Source: Chloroflexota bacterium (lineage in GTDB: Bacteria > Chloroflexota > Chloroflexia > Chloroflexales > Roseiflexaceae). Taken from it: DNA of 40,210 nucleotides. The notes under the pieces are model-generated. The model did not search any database. It was not told where the DNA came from and worked only from the letters and a program-made list of their open reading frames with translations. Both the position numbers and the translations under genes were made by a program. Below, one piece after another: positions 1 to 8,548 of the stretch (positions within the stretch are counted from its first letter, which is position 1; the number at the start of each line of letters is the position of its first letter). The DNA lies in assembly GCA_030550675.1 (NCBI GenBank), contig JAUQOW010000009.1, positions 1-40,210 on the forward strand, given 5' to 3'.

Positions 1-115
1 CGCCGACCACCGCGATAGTGGCGCGATCAGCGCGCAGCCAGGGCCAGCGCCCGATGGCGATCCCTGCAATCGTGGCAACGACAATCGCCACCGTCAGCCA
101 GGACATCCAGGTCAT
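1..115 (-). CDS. Probable SLC13/ArsB-type anion permease, N-terminus only
   Basis: The reading frame starts at an ATG at 115 and runs off the left edge, so only 38 residues are visible. They begin MTWMSWLTVAIVVATIAGIA, a hydrophobic first membrane helix, followed by a loop with GRWPWLRADRATIAVVG. That helix plus 'R.PWLR.DRA.IA..G' loop is typical of the start of citrate/arsenite-type (SLC13, ArsB) permeases. An AAGGA lies about ten bases before the ATG. The gene follows pnp on the same strand but is separated from it by a terminator. Substrate cannot be told from this fragment, and the family call is moderate. Confidence 0.5.
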   Translation of the reverse strand, partial: MTWMSWLTVAIVVATIAGIAIGRWPWLRADRATIAVVG

Positions 116-140
116 AGACCATCATCCTTCCGCGCACAAC

Positions 141-172
141 GAAAAGGAGCGACGCATCTGCTGCATCGCTCC
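141..172 (-). terminator. Rho-independent terminator after pnp
   Basis: Arms 146-156 and 162-172 form an 11-bp stem with one mismatch and a five-base loop. Read on the minus strand, the stem is followed by TTTTCG. It lies about 47 bases after the pnp stop codon, which fits an intrinsic terminator that separates pnp from the permease gene. Confidence 0.75.
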
Positions 173-218
173 ACAGGACGACAACCGGGTCGCACAATGT
201 TCATCAGCGCTGCGCTGC

Positions 219-2492
219 TTACCGCCGGCGCGGACGCGGGCGATCATCGCTGCGCGGACCTCGATCGCCGCCGCGATCGCCCCCGCCACGATCACTGCCG
301 CTGCCGCGCTCGCTGCTGCCGCGCCCGCCGCCATCGCGCAGACCGCGTCCCGCGCCCGCTGCGCGGCGATCCTCCGCCGTTTCGCCAGTCAGCAGCGCCC
401 GCCGCGACAGACTGACTTTGCCGGTGCCAGGCTCGATGCCGATGACCATGACGTTGATCTCGTCACCCATCTTGATCACGTCTTCGACATTCTCAACCCG
501 ACCGACATCGAGTTCGGAGACGTGCACCATGCCATCCTTGCCCGGCGCCAGGTTAACGAACGCGCCGAACGGCATAATCCGCACCACTTTGCCGAGGAAA
601 ATATCGCCGACTTTGATCTCGCGGGTCAGCGCCTCGACCATTGCCACCGCCTGTTGCGCAGCGGCAGCATCCGGCGTCGAGATGTACACCCGCCCGTCTT
701 CTTCGATATCAATCTGCGCGCCGGTGGATTCGGTAATGCTGCGGATCGTCTTGCCGCCAGGACCGATGAGCGCGCCAATCTTATCCGGGTTGATCTGCAG
801 CGTAATAATACGCGGCGCATACGGCGACAGATCCTTGCGCGGCTCGCTGATCACCGCGTTCATCTTTTCCAGGACATACAGGCGACCCTCGCGCGCCTGA
901 GCGAACGCCTCGCGCATAATCTCATAGGTGATGCCGGTGGTCTTGATATCCATCTGCAACCCGGTGACACCCTTCGCTGTGCCGGCGACCTTGAAATCCA
1001 TATCGCCCAGGTGGTCCTCGATGCCCTGAATATCCGTCAATATGCGCCAGCGACCATCCTTGCCGGTAATCAACCCCATGGCAATGCCAGCGACCGGCGC
1101 TTTGATCGGCACGCCAGCGTCCATGAGCGCCAGCGACGATCCGCAGACCGCCGCCATCGACGAGGAGCCATTTGAGGAGAGCGTTTCGGACACCAGGCGC
1201 ATTGTGTACGGGAACTCCTCCTTCGAGGGCAACACCGCGAGCAGCGACCGCTCCGCCAGCGCGCCATGGCCAATGTCGCGGCGGCGCGGCGAGCCGAGGC
1301 GCCGGATCTCGCCGGTGCTGAACGGCGGGAAATTGTAGTGATGGATGTAGCGCTTGGTCGTTTCGATGCCCAGATCATCGAGGCGCTGCTCTTCCGCCGG
1401 TGAACCAAGCGTCGCCAGCGTCAGCACCTGCGTCTGCCCGCGGGTGAACAGACCCGACCCGTGCACGCGCGGGATCAGACCGACCTCAACCGAGATCGGG
1501 CGAATATCTTTTGGACCGCGCCCATCGACGCGCTCGCCGCGCTCGAGGATCATGCGTCGCACTTCTTCGTAGAGAATGTTCTCGAATGCGGCAGCGACCG
1601 CCGCAGTGCGCGCTTCGAGTTCCTCTTCCGGTTCATCAGCGGTAAAGTGCGCGATCACCTCGCGCTTAAGCGCTTCAGTGCGCTCCTCGCGCACCATCTT
1701 ATTGGCATCGGTAATCGCCTCGTACAACCGATTCCCCAGCCACTGCCGGATCGCCTCTTCGAGCGACGTATCAACCGGCGGCGGAACGAATTCCTTCTTC
1801 GGACGACCAGCCAGTTTCACCAGTTCATTCTGCAAATCACAGATCTGCTTGCAGACCTGGTGCCCCTGAATGACCGCTTCGAGCATCACCTCTTCGGGCA
1901 GCTCCTTCGCCCCGGCCTCGACCATCAGCACCGCGTCCTTTGTACCAGCCACCACCAGGTCAAGCTCGCTGTTCGCCATGTCGGGCATCGTCGGGTTGAT
2001 CTGCAGTTTGCCATCGAAATACCCGACCTGCACCGCGCCAACCGGGCCAAGGAATGGAATATCGGAGATCGCCAGCGCCGCCGATGCGGCAATGATCGAT
2101 AGCGGCGCCGGATCATTCACCATATCGATCGAGAACGTTGTAACAATGATCTGCACCTCATGGCGATACCCCTCCGGGAAGAGGGGGCGCAGCGGCCGGT
2201 CGGTGAGCCTGGCTGTCAGGATCGCACCCTCAGAGGGCTTGCCTTCACGCTTGAAAAAGCTGCCGGGAATCTTACCGGCAGCATACATTTTTTCCTCGTA
2301 ATCAACCGTCAACGGAAAGAAATCCGCATCAGCGCGCGGTTCCTTCGATGCCACGGCTGTCGCCAGCAGCATCGTATCGCCGTACCGCACCACGACCGCA
2401 CCATTCGCCTGTTCGGCGAAGCGGCCCGTTTCCAGGGTCAGGGTACGGCCTGCAATCTCCATACTGACCGAATGAATCTGACGTTCTGACAT
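219..2492 (-). CDS. pnp: Polyribonucleotide nucleotidyltransferase (PNPase)
   Basis: PNPase degrades RNA 3' to 5' using phosphate and is a core part of the RNA degradosome. The 757-residue protein has the full layout: first RNase PH core (about 10-145, with the FFKREG RNA-binding stretch), an alpha-helical linker, second RNase PH core (about 320-530, with TRGQTQ and the GHGALAER / SNGSSSMA stretches), KH domain with GxxG seen as IGPGGKTI, then S1 domain with [13 protein letters not shown]. The last 55 residues are a Gly/Arg/Asp-rich, probably disordered tail. The ATG at 2492 is chosen because AAGGAAG precedes it and the family N-terminus starts there; a 12-codon upstream extension is not needed. 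It follows rpsO, as in many bacteria. Confidence 0.98.
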   Translation of the reverse strand: MSERQIHSVSMEIAGRTLTLETGRFAEQANGAVVVRYGDTMLLATAVASKEPRADADFFPLTVDYEEKMYAAGKIPGSFFKREGKPSEGAILTARLTDRPLRPLFPEGYRHEVQIIVTTFSIDMVNDPAPLSIIAASAALAISDIPFLGPVGAVQVGYFDGKLQINPTMPDMANSELDLVVAGTKDAVLMVEAGAKELPEEVMLEAVIQGHQVCKQICDLQNELVKLAGRPKKEFVPPPVDTSLEEAIRQWLGNRLYEAITDANKMVREERTEALKREVIAHFTADEPEEELEARTAAVAAAFENILYEEVRRMILERGERVDGRGPKDIRPISVEVGLIPRVHGSGLFTRGQTQVLTLATLGSPAEEQRLDDLGIETTKRYIHHYNFPPFSTGEIRRLGSPRRRDIGHGALAERSLLAVLPSKEEFPYTMRLVSETLSSNGSSSMAAVCGSSLALMDAGVPIKAPVAGIAMGLITGKDGRWRILTDIQGIEDHLGDMDFKVAGTAKGVTGLQMDIKTTGITYEIMREAFAQAREGRLYVLEKMNAVISEPRKDLSPYAPRIITLQINPDKIGALIGPGGKTIRSITESTGAQIDIEEDGRVYISTPDAAAAQQAVAMVEALTREIKVGDIFLGKVVRIMPFGAFVNLAPGKDGMVHVSELDVGRVENVEDVIKMGDEINVMVIGIEPGTGKVSLSRRALLTGETAEDRRAAGAGRGLRDGGGRGSSERGSGSDRGGGDRGGDRGPRSDDRPRPRRR

Positions 2493-2621
2493 AGTCCTTC
2501 CTTGCACGCGGACCGTTGCCCGGTCCAATGCGGGGCGTCAGGCACTGGAGGCTGCGGTCGAACGCCTTTCGACCCCAAGCTCCAATTCCTGACCGCCCCG
2601 GATATTCCCTCCAATAAAGAC

Positions 2622-2647
2622 GAGCCTGAGGCGCGCACCTCAGGCTC
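2622..2647 (-). terminator. Hairpin in the rpsO-pnp intergenic region
   Basis: Arms 2622-2631 and 2638-2647 are a perfect 10-bp inverted repeat with a six-base loop. On the minus strand the stem is followed by GTCTTTATT, which is moderately U-rich. It sits about 160 bases after rpsO and 130 before pnp. It may be a partial terminator or an RNase III processing stem, as the equivalent region in E. coli holds both. No gene is seen in the rest of 2493-2810. Confidence 0.6.
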
Positions 2648-2810
2648 ACACACTCACAATGGGCTACGATTGGGTGTACACAAAAACGACACTACATGCC
2701 GTCCAAGAACCAGACCTCTTTCAGCGACGGGGAAACCTCGCGCACCTGCACCCGCGCTTCCTCCCATAACGGCGCATTGATCGCTCGACGCACACACCTC
2801 TGACGCCATG

Positions 2811-3080
2811 CTAGCGACGCAACCCCAGCTTGTCGATCAACTTCCGATACGCCTCTTTGTCTCTGCTCGCAAGATACGCCAGCAACCGGCGGCGGCGACC
2901 GACCAGTTTCAGCAGCCCGCGCCGCGAGTGATGGTCGTGCGGATGCACTTTCAGGTGCTCGATCAACCCGTTGATCCGTTCCGTCAGCAGCGCCACCTGC
3001 ACCTGTGGTGAGCCGGTGTCGGTGCTGTGCATCTGATAATCAGCGATGATTGCCGTCTTTTCGTCTTTTTCCAGCGCCAC
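2811..3080 (-). CDS. rpsO: 30S ribosomal protein S15
   Basis: S15 binds the central domain of 16S rRNA and helps start assembly of the 30S platform. The 89-residue length is standard. The family hallmarks are visible: [16 protein letters not shown], then [20 protein letters not shown] and [10 protein letters not shown]. The start is a GTG at 3080-3078 with AAGGAG eight bases upstream; the next residues [11 protein letters not shown] match the family N-terminus. The gene is transcribed toward pnp, 318 bases away. Confidence 0.98.
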   Translation of the reverse strand: MALEKDEKTAIIADYQMHSTDTGSPQVQVALLTERINGLIEHLKVHPHDHHSRRGLLKLVGRRRRLLAYLASRDKEAYRKLIDKLGLRR

Positions 3081-3152
3081 GAGGAAACTCCTTGCATCTA
3101 ATCGCGATCAGGCCGGCGCAGCCTGTCGTTCAGTTCTTCCAAACCGCGTATA

Positions 3153-3161
3153 AGTATACCA
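3153..3161 (-). promoter_or_regulatory. Extended -10 promoter of rpsO
   Basis: Read on the minus strand, this is TGGTATACT: an extended TG motif plus a TATACT -10 box. It lies 73 bases before the rpsO start. No good -35 box is seen, which is usual for extended -10 promoters. Confidence 0.65.
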
Positions 3162-3230
3162 CAAGATACACGATGATGCAGCGCCCCCTGTAACGGAAAA
3201 AAGCCCGATTTCGAGCAAGGAAAGATCGCT

Positions 3231-3305
3231 GCGGGTTGAAGCCCTGGCTGAGATTGTGAAAGTCCCGATAGGGCTTCCGTGTCCTGAGCGATGGCTTTAG
3301 CCCGC
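3231..3305. repeat. Imperfect inverted repeat, dispersed-repeat type
   Basis: GCGGGTTGAAGCC at 3231-3243 pairs with GGCTTTAGCCCGC at 3293-3305, with two mismatches that are G-U pairs as RNA on one strand. Flanking bases extend the fold. The 'gggctTtagccc' style resembles intergenic repeats I associate with Chloroflexota genomes; no function can be assigned. Confidence 0.5.
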
Positions 3306-3385
3306 AACAGTGCGATCAAATACAACCTGGACCATCGAGCCTGCGCCTTCGGCGCGGTGAGGGTCGGCTTCGACAGAATCAACCT

Positions 3386-3414
3386 GCGCTGGCTTCGACA
3401 GGCTCAGCCAGCGC
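3386..3414. repeat. Short palindromic element with 'ttcgacaggctcagcc' core
   Basis: GCGCTGGCT at 3386-3394 and AGCCAGCGC at 3406-3414 form a perfect 9-bp stem around an 11-base loop. A degenerate partial copy of the 'ggcttcgaca' part lies just upstream at 3365-3374. It looks like a dispersed intergenic element rather than a terminator, since no T tract follows. Confidence 0.5.
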
Positions 3415-3537
3415 CGATCACAAGGATCGTCCAATAATTATTCAACAACCATAAGCTCGCCGTGCCAGAATGCGGTCTGATCATTATTCGTTTATGCCCG
3501 ACGCTGGAGAAACGCGAGCGGTTTCCGCGCCTGAACG

Positions 3538-3546
3538 TGGTATACT
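3538..3546 (+). promoter_or_regulatory. Extended -10 promoter of the CYTH-CHAD gene
   Basis: The sequence is TGGTATACT, identical to the rpsO element, with the -10 box 45 bases before the start codon. The leader shows no clear Shine-Dalgarno sequence. Confidence 0.6.
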
Positions 3547-3590
3547 GGCATGGATAGTTATTCTGACAAGTCTTCACACAACGAACGCTT

Positions 3591-5756
3591 ATGGATCAAC
3601 AACGCACCAATCCGATCGAAATCGAACTGAAGTTTCGCGTCGATGATCCAGCAATTTTTCGCGCGCTGTCTCGCCCGACAACTATCGGCGATTTTCGCTT
3701 GCAACCGGTGGGGGATGGCGAACACCAGCATAACACATACTACGACACGCCCGACTTCCGGCTGCGCGCGCAACGTTACGGCTTACGCGTGCGCACCGTC
3801 GGTCATTCCCGTATTGCCACATTAAAAGGCGAAACTCAATCGCACGACGGTCTCCACCAGCGCCCCGAATGGGAAATGCCCGTCGAGAGCGACGATCCGC
3901 AGCGCTGGTCCCCCGGCGATGTGCGCGATCGCGCGTTTGCGCTGGCAGGCGACGCGCCGCTGCGACCGGTGCTGACGATCGAAACCCTCCGCCGTCCCGT
4001 GCGGGTCTGGCGGGGTTCGCGGTGCATCGCCGAAATGGCGCTCGATGAGGGGGTCATCTATGCTGGCGGGCGCGAGCAGATGTTCTATGAACTGGAGATC
4101 GAATTGCTTCCCGAAGGCACACGCGACGACCTCGATGCATTCGGCGCGGCGCTTCAACAAACGTTCCCGTTGCAGCCCGACAATCTAAGCAAACTGGCGC
4201 GCGGTCTGGCGTTGCTCGATGAAGCGATGGCGGACGCAGAGGATGCGGCACAACGAGTGAAAGGGAGTGTTACGATGCCTGTGGCGACTGAACGTGTGCT
4301 CATCCGTCCCCTGGCGCTGACGCTGCTGGATCGTGCGGCGTCAACCGGCGCGCTTCTGCCGGTGCATCGCCGGTTGCTGGGGCTTGCCGCCGCATGCTAC
4401 GACGCTGCGCTGGCGGCTGGCGTCGACGCTCCAGAGCGCGCAGCGCGCGACATGCTGCTCTCGGCGCGCATTGACGACCTGGATGCCGATCAGCAGGCGC
4501 TCGCCGCTGCGCTGCCGGGCATGGCGCGCGCCAGAGTGCGCCCGCGCCGTGATCCGGCGTTTATTCGTCTCAGCGATGGCGATCAGAAGGCGGCGTTGCG
4601 TCTCGGCGCCATCCTTCGCCTGGCTGCGGCGCTGGCTGAGCAGGGTATTCGTACGCTTGCCGTTGCGCATACCAATGGTTCCGTCGCTCTGACCCTGTCC
4701 CCTGGAAATGACGAATGGCTGGAACAGATTGATGCGCGCAGCGATCTCTGGCGCGATCATATCGGTCCAATCACGTTCGCCTTTGTGGAACACGACACGC
4801 TGCTTCCGCCGCCGGTCGAACCGCTCGACCCGGCATTCACTGCGCTGAAACTTACCGACGGGTTGCAGGGAGGCGAGCCGCTGGCAGAGGGAGCGCGCCG
4901 CATGCTGCGCCGCACCTTTGAGCGCCTGCTCGCCCGCATCGACGCTGTCGCAAAGGACGAAGACCCGGCAGATGTGCACGATGCACGGGTAGCCACCCGG
5001 CGTCTGCGAGCGTCGCTCCAGGTGGTTGAGGGGATCTTCGACCCTGATCTGGTGCGGGAATTGCGGCGCGGGTTGCGCCGCGTAGCGCGTTCCCTCGGCG
5101 CCGTGCGCGACTACGATGTGTTCCTGGAGTCGGTGCGCGCCTTCCGCGATCAACTGCCAGAGGAGCGCCGGTCGATTATGGCACCGCTCGTGACCGCCAT
5201 TGAGTCGGCGCGCGCGCCTGCTCGCGCACGCCTGATCGCCGACCTGGGGTCAAAACGTTTTGAGCGGTTTCTCCACCAATTCGCTGTATTCCTCACTACT
5301 CCCGGCGCGGGAGTCGTCGATCAGAGCGAAACCGGCGCGCCAACGCGGGTGCGCGATTTCGCGGGCAGCGCCATCTGGCGACGCTACGAACAGTGGCGCG
5401 CCTTCGACGCCGTGCTCGACGGGGCGCCGGATGAGGTGCGGCATATGGCGCGCATTGCTGGCAAACGCCTGCGCTATACCCTGGAGTTCTTCGCCGATGC
5501 GCTCGGACCAGGCGTGGACCAGGCGCTTGGTCCGCTGATGGAACTGCAAGAACTGCTCGGCAATCTCCAGGATGCAGCGGTTGCGCGCGAACACATTCGG
5601 GCGCTTGGGATGACCGACGATCCCGGCGCGCAGGAATATCTCGCGGCGCTTGACGCAACCCACGACCGGTTGCTCACCGGCTTCGCGCGGCTGTGGGCGA
5701 AAGTGGACAGCGCCACCTATCGGCGGCGGTTGTTTGAGCTGATCATTCGGATGTGA
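3591..5756 (+). CDS. CYTH / Ppx-like / CHAD domain fusion protein
   Basis: Of 721 residues, about 8-213 are a CYTH (triphosphate tunnel) domain: EIELKF at 10-15 is the ExExK metal/phosphate signature, and Arg/Lys-rich strands follow (GLRVRTVG, ATLKGE, YELEIELLPEG). About 435-715 are a CHAD domain, with VHDARVATRRLRASL and RIAGKRLRYTLEFFADAL, the conserved His and Arg/Lys-rich helices that bind polyphosphate in this family. The middle (about 230-420) is helical and resembles the C-terminal part of Ppx/GppA exopolyphosphatases (DGDQKAALRLGAILRLAAAL), but lacks an evident HD metal site. CYTH enzymes hydrolyse or bind inorganic triphosphate or polyphosphate; a polyphosphate role is inferred. It is convergent with tyrS, 12 bases away, and stands alone. 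Confidence 0.88.
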   Translation: MDQQRTNPIEIELKFRVDDPAIFRALSRPTTIGDFRLQPVGDGEHQHNTYYDTPDFRLRAQRYGLRVRTVGHSRIATLKGETQSHDGLHQRPEWEMPVESDDPQRWSPGDVRDRAFALAGDAPLRPVLTIETLRRPVRVWRGSRCIAEMALDEGVIYAGGREQMFYELEIELLPEGTRDDLDAFGAALQQTFPLQPDNLSKLARGLALLDEAMADAEDAAQRVKGSVTMPVATERVLIRPLALTLLDRAASTGALLPVHRRLLGLAAACYDAALAAGVDAPERAARDMLLSARIDDLDADQQALAAALPGMARARVRPRRDPAFIRLSDGDQKAALRLGAILRLAAALAEQGIRTLAVAHTNGSVALTLSPGNDEWLEQIDARSDLWRDHIGPITFAFVEHDTLLPPPVEPLDPAFTALKLTDGLQGGEPLAEGARRMLRRTFERLLARIDAVAKDEDPADVHDARVATRRLRASLQVVEGIFDPDLVRELRRGLRRVARSLGAVRDYDVFLESVRAFRDQLPEERRSIMAPLVTAIESARAPARARLIADLGSKRFERFLHQFAVFLTTPGAGVVDQSETGAPTRVRDFAGSAIWRRYEQWRAFDAVLDGAPDEVRHMARIAGKRLRYTLEFFADALGPGVDQALGPLMELQELLGNLQDAAVAREHIRALGMTDDPGAQEYLAALDATHDRLLTGFARLWAKVDSATYRRRLFELIIRM

Positions 5757-5768
5757 GACAGAGAGCGC

Positions 5769-7043
5769 TTACGCCAGCCTGATCAGGTGGTAGTTCTTGC
5801 GCCCCTTGCGCAGGACGATAAACCGTCCGCCGATGCTGTCGTTCAGCGTCAGGCGACGCCCCAGATCGGCGCTCTGGACGTTGTTGACGTAGATGCCGCC
5901 GCCCTCAATCGCGCGCCGCGCGTCGCTCTTCGATGTGGCGACGCCGCAGCGCACCAGGGCATCGACCAGAGCCATCCCCTCCCCTTCAAAGTCGTGGCGC
6001 GGGAGCGTCGTTGAAGGCACATCCTCAAAGATATCCGCTACATCATCGGCGCTGAGGCTCGCCAGCGATCCGCCGAACAGCGCCTGCGACGCCTCTTCAG
6101 CGCGCGTCAGCGCCGTTTCGCCGTGCACCATGCGCGTGACGTCGCGCGCCAGACGCTGCTGCGCAGCGCGACGCTCCGGCTGACGCGCCGTGATCTGTTC
6201 CAGCTCTTCGATTTCGGCGGCGCTCAGCCAGGTGAAATACCTCAGATATTTCCCGACGTCCGCATCGTCGACGTTGTACCAGAACTGGTAGAACCGGTAG
6301 GGCGACGTGCGCTTCGGATCGAGCCATACCGCACCCGACTCGGTCTTGCCGAACTTCGTGCCATCCGCCTTCGTCACCAGCGGATAGACCAGCCCATACG
6401 CCTTTTGCCCGAACGTGCGCCGGATCAATTCAATGCCGGCAGTAATGTTTCCCCACTGATCACTGCCGCCCGCCTGGAGTTTGCAGCCATGATGCTCGAA
6501 GAGATAGGCGAAATCGTATGCCTGGAGCAGCATGTAACTGAACTCGGTGAACGAAATGCCGGTTTCGCTGCTCATGCGTGAACGGACCGAGTCCTTCGCC
6601 AGCATGTAGTTGACCGTCAGATGCTTGCCGACGTCGCGCAGAAAATCGATGAGCGACAGGCGCGTCAGCCAGTCGGCGTTGTTGAGCAGTCTGGCGGAAT
6701 GGTCACCGGCGTTGAAGTCGAGAAACTGAGCCAGTTGACGTTTGATCGCCTCGACATTTGCGGCGACCTGTTCTTTGCTGAGCAGGGGACGTTCCTGCGT
6801 TTTGCCGCTCGGATCGCCGATCAGCCCGGTGCCGCCGCCTGCCAGCGCAATTGGCGCGTGCCCCCAGCGCTGAAAACGCGCCAGGGTCAGCAGCGGCAGT
6901 AAATGACCGATGTGCAGACTGTCGGCGCTGGGATCGAACCCGATGTAGAGCGTCACCCGTTCGCGCGCCAGCAGTTCTTCAAGACCTTCACTGCTTTCGT
7001 AGAGCAGCCCGCGCCAGCGAAGTTCGTCAAGTATTGTTGTCAT
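5769..7043 (-). CDS. tyrS: Tyrosyl-tRNA synthetase
   Basis: The enzyme charges tRNA-Tyr using ATP. The 424-residue protein has a class I catalytic core with the HIGH motif as HIGH in [10 protein letters not shown], and the KMSKS loop as KFGKT. The tRNA anticodon side ends in an S4 domain (about 355-424, [20 protein letters not shown]). The start at 7043 gives the family N-terminus [13 protein letters not shown]; a longer frame upstream only translates the heptamer repeats. No Shine-Dalgarno sequence precedes this ATG, which is unusual. It is transcribed from an extended -10 promoter through a repeat-made leader. Confidence 0.97.
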   Translation of the reverse strand: MTTILDELRWRGLLYESSEGLEELLARERVTLYIGFDPSADSLHIGHLLPLLTLARFQRWGHAPIALAGGGTGLIGDPSGKTQERPLLSKEQVAANVEAIKRQLAQFLDFNAGDHSARLLNNADWLTRLSLIDFLRDVGKHLTVNYMLAKDSVRSRMSSETGISFTEFSYMLLQAYDFAYLFEHHGCKLQAGGSDQWGNITAGIELIRRTFGQKAYGLVYPLVTKADGTKFGKTESGAVWLDPKRTSPYRFYQFWYNVDDADVGKYLRYFTWLSAAEIEELEQITARQPERRAAQQRLARDVTRMVHGETALTRAEEASQALFGGSLASLSADDVADIFEDVPSTTLPRHDFEGEGMALVDALVRCGVATSKSDARRAIEGGGIYVNNVQSADLGRRLTLNDSIGGRFIVLRKGRKNYHLIRLA

Positions 7044-7120
7044 GGAACTGAGAACTGAGAAACTGAGAACTGAGAACCGAGAACCGAGAACCAAGAATTG
7101 AGAACCGGGAGTCGAGAACT
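7044..7120. repeat. Heptamer tandem repeat in the tyrS leader
   Basis: About eleven imperfect copies of GAGAACT/GAGAACC stand head to tail on the plus strand, so the tyrS leader reads as repeated (A/G)GTTCTC. The block fills nearly all of the space between the tyrS promoter and its start codon. Copies vary at the last two bases, with one 8-base unit. Confidence 0.85.
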
Positions 7121-7121
7121 T

Positions 7122-7130
7122 AGCATACCA
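7122..7130 (-). promoter_or_regulatory. Extended -10 promoter of tyrS
   Basis: On the minus strand the sequence is TGGTATGCT, one base different from the element before rpsO. It lies just upstream of the heptamer block and 79 bases before the tyrS start codon. Confidence 0.55.
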
Positions 7131-7211
7131 GCAATGCCGCAGATCGTCAAAAGTGAATGAATATTTCCTCTGAGTCGTCACTTCTGCCTGGATTGGCAGA
7201 GAGTCGTCGTG

Positions 7212-7217
7212 TATACT
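7212..7217 (+). promoter_or_regulatory. -10 box of the YbaK-domain gene
   Basis: TATACT lies 32 bases before the start codon. The bases ahead are GTG, so the TGn extension is not exact. A TTGGCA at 7193-7198 is only 13 bases upstream, too close for a normal -35. Confidence 0.4.
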
Positions 7218-7248
7218 GGGAGATTAACAGGCACAAGGAGGTGCTGCA

Positions 7249-7740
7249 ATGACGTGTCTCGAACGCCTGAGCGCATACCTGCGCGAACATCGCGTTTCGT
7301 ACACGATTCGCCATCATCCCACCGCGTACACTGCTTCCGACGTTGCCGCTTACGAACACGTGCCGCCTCACACCTTCGCCAAAGTCGTGATGGTTTTCAT
7401 CGACGGACGACTGGCAATGCTTGTCGTGCCCGCCGACACACGCGCTGACCTGGTGCGCCTCGCCGAGATCATTGGCGCCCGTGAAATCTGCCTGGCGGAC
7501 GAGCGGGAATTCGCGCCCGTATTTCCCGACTGTGAGCCTGGCGCAATGCCGCCATTCGGCAATCTGTACAACATACCGGTGTACCTGGACCGTGACCTTG
7601 CCGAATGTGAAACGATAACATTCCAGGCTGGCACACACCAGGACGCCATCAGTATGCGAAGTGAGGATTTCATCCGTCTTGCGCGTCCATTTATTGCATC
7701 GTTTGAACGCGACATCCACATGCTGGCGGGTCATTTCTGA
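7249..7740 (+). CDS. YbaK / prolyl-tRNA editing-domain protein
   Basis: The 163-residue protein matches the YbaK/ProX fold: N-terminal RLSAYLREHRVSYTIRHHP, then TASDVAAYEHVPPHTFAKVVMVF with the conserved Lys that places the substrate, and the PPFGNLYNIPVYLD loop near the C-terminus. Members remove wrongly attached amino acids from tRNA. Which amino acid is cleared here cannot be read from the sequence. AGGAGGTG lies six bases before the ATG. It lies next to tyrS but is divergent from it and has its own promoter. Confidence 0.88.
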   Translation: MTCLERLSAYLREHRVSYTIRHHPTAYTASDVAAYEHVPPHTFAKVVMVFIDGRLAMLVVPADTRADLVRLAEIIGAREICLADEREFAPVFPDCEPGAMPPFGNLYNIPVYLDRDLAECETITFQAGTHQDAISMRSEDFIRLARPFIASFERDIHMLAGHF

Positions 7741-7826
7741 TAGCGCCAATGAGCGGATCATGCGCTCGCCCAATCAGGTGAGCGAAGGGATTGTTTCTGA
7801 TAAGAGCTTGTGAAAGGAGGGAAGCC

Positions 7827-8039
7827 ATGTCCGAGAGCGTGTACAAGATCATCGAGGTTGTCGGCACCAGCCCTGAGTCATGGGAAAAAGCGGCAGCGAA
7901 CGCCATCGAGACCGCCTCGCGTCACCTCCAGGACCTTCGGGTTGGCGAGGTGGCAGCGATGGATATTCACCTGGAAGACGGCAAGATCATGTATCGCACG
8001 AAACTGAAACTGTCGTTTAAATATCACGAAGATATCTGA
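7827..8039 (+). CDS. Dodecin (flavin-binding dodecamer)
   Basis: The 70-residue protein has the dodecin pattern: SVYKIIEVVGTSPESWEKAA, with the flavin-stacking Trp at residue 19, an amphipathic helix, then VAAMDIHLEDGKIMYRTKLKLSF. Dodecins form hollow 12-subunit shells that store or buffer riboflavin, FMN or FAD. The ATG at 7827 is preceded by AAAGGAGG, better than an in-frame start 36 bases upstream. It may be on the same transcript as the YbaK-domain gene, 86 bases away. Confidence 0.93.
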   Translation: MSESVYKIIEVVGTSPESWEKAAANAIETASRHLQDLRVGEVAAMDIHLEDGKIMYRTKLKLSFKYHEDI

Positions 8040-8097
8040 AACGCAGCAGAGCGATCCATATCGAGCAACGCAGTCGGTTTTGACGAATGATGCCGCT

Positions 8098-8152
8098 CTC
8101 CCCCTCTCCATCTCACGTTCCCGACCGCAGACAGCGAGATGGAGAGGGGGAG
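8098..8152 (+). terminator. 17-bp perfect GA/CT-rich hairpin after the dodecin gene
   Basis: CTCCCCCTCTCCATCTC at 8098-8114 is exactly complementary to 8136-8152, around a 21-base loop. The next bases are ACGATTCTTTT, so termination is possible but the T tract is late. The sequence is like another intergenic hairpin at 33227-33259, so it may be a dispersed element that acts as a terminator. Confidence 0.55.
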
Positions 8153-8211
8153 ACGATTCTTTTCAGAACCATATCCCGCGTTCGTCGCCAACTGGACTCT
8201 TGCAGGGTTTG

Positions 8212-8220
8212 TGCTACAAT
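8212..8220 (+). promoter_or_regulatory. Extended -10 promoter of the 81-residue protein gene
   Basis: TGCTACAAT carries the TGn extension and a TACAAT -10 box, 70 bases before the start codon at 8291. CTGGAC at 8192-8197 is 17 bases upstream and is a weak -35 match. Confidence 0.5.
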
Positions 8221-8290
8221 ATGACCAGATCCTGATAGACATCTGACAGGACGTTGAAACGGTTCTGCAAGCCGCTTATTCAAGGGAGAT

Positions 8291-8536
8291 ATGCGGATGT
8301 CCGCTGCTGAACTGGATGCACTCATTGACCGTCTTTTGCCCCGTGTACTCGCAGATCGCGATCTTGGCGACGGTCGTGTGTTCACCCGTTTGCACCTCCA
8401 ACACCTCTGGGCGCTGAGTTGTCTCCATGCCGGGCAGTGCTACGATGAGACGCTGCTGATCGATCGCCTCAGCAAACGCCTGCCGCGGCACGTCGCTTTG
8501 AGCCAGGATATCAGCGCAGCGCTGGCGACAGCATAA
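8291..8536 (+). CDS. Small hypothetical protein, 81 residues
   Basis: I do not recognise this protein. It begins MRMSAAELDALIDRLLPRVL, is mostly helical and soluble in character, and contains LGDGRVFTRLHLQHLWALSCL with a Cys, followed by CYDETLLIDRLSKRLP. AAGGGAGAT lies just before the ATG, and a promoter lies upstream, so it is probably real. It ends 12 bases before the CDF-like transporter start, so the two are likely on one transcript. Confidence 0.6.
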   Translation: MRMSAAELDALIDRLLPRVLADRDLGDGRVFTRLHLQHLWALSCLHAGQCYDETLLIDRLSKRLPRHVALSQDISAALATA

Positions 8537-8548
8537 GGTTGACTGTTT

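Larger units (their letters stand above)
3081..3590. other. Intergenic region between rpsO and the CYTH gene
   Basis: This 510-base gap between divergent genes holds no convincing gene. It contains the rpsO promoter, two inverted-repeat elements and the promoter of the CYTH-CHAD gene, each listed separately. A 94-codon open frame across 3098-3382 lies over the structured repeats and has no family resemblance or ribosome binding site. Confidence 0.7.

Noticed and set aside
18-1175. A 385-codon plus-strand frame over pnp
   Set aside because: It is a GC-driven shadow of pnp and has no ribosome site or family features.
3098-3382. A 94-codon minus-strand frame upstream of rpsO
   Set aside because: It covers the rpsO promoter and structured repeats and has no ribosome site.
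7044-7181. A 46-codon N-terminal extension of tyrS
   Set aside because: It translates the heptamer repeats ([13 protein letters not shown]) and passes the promoter; the family start is at 7043.
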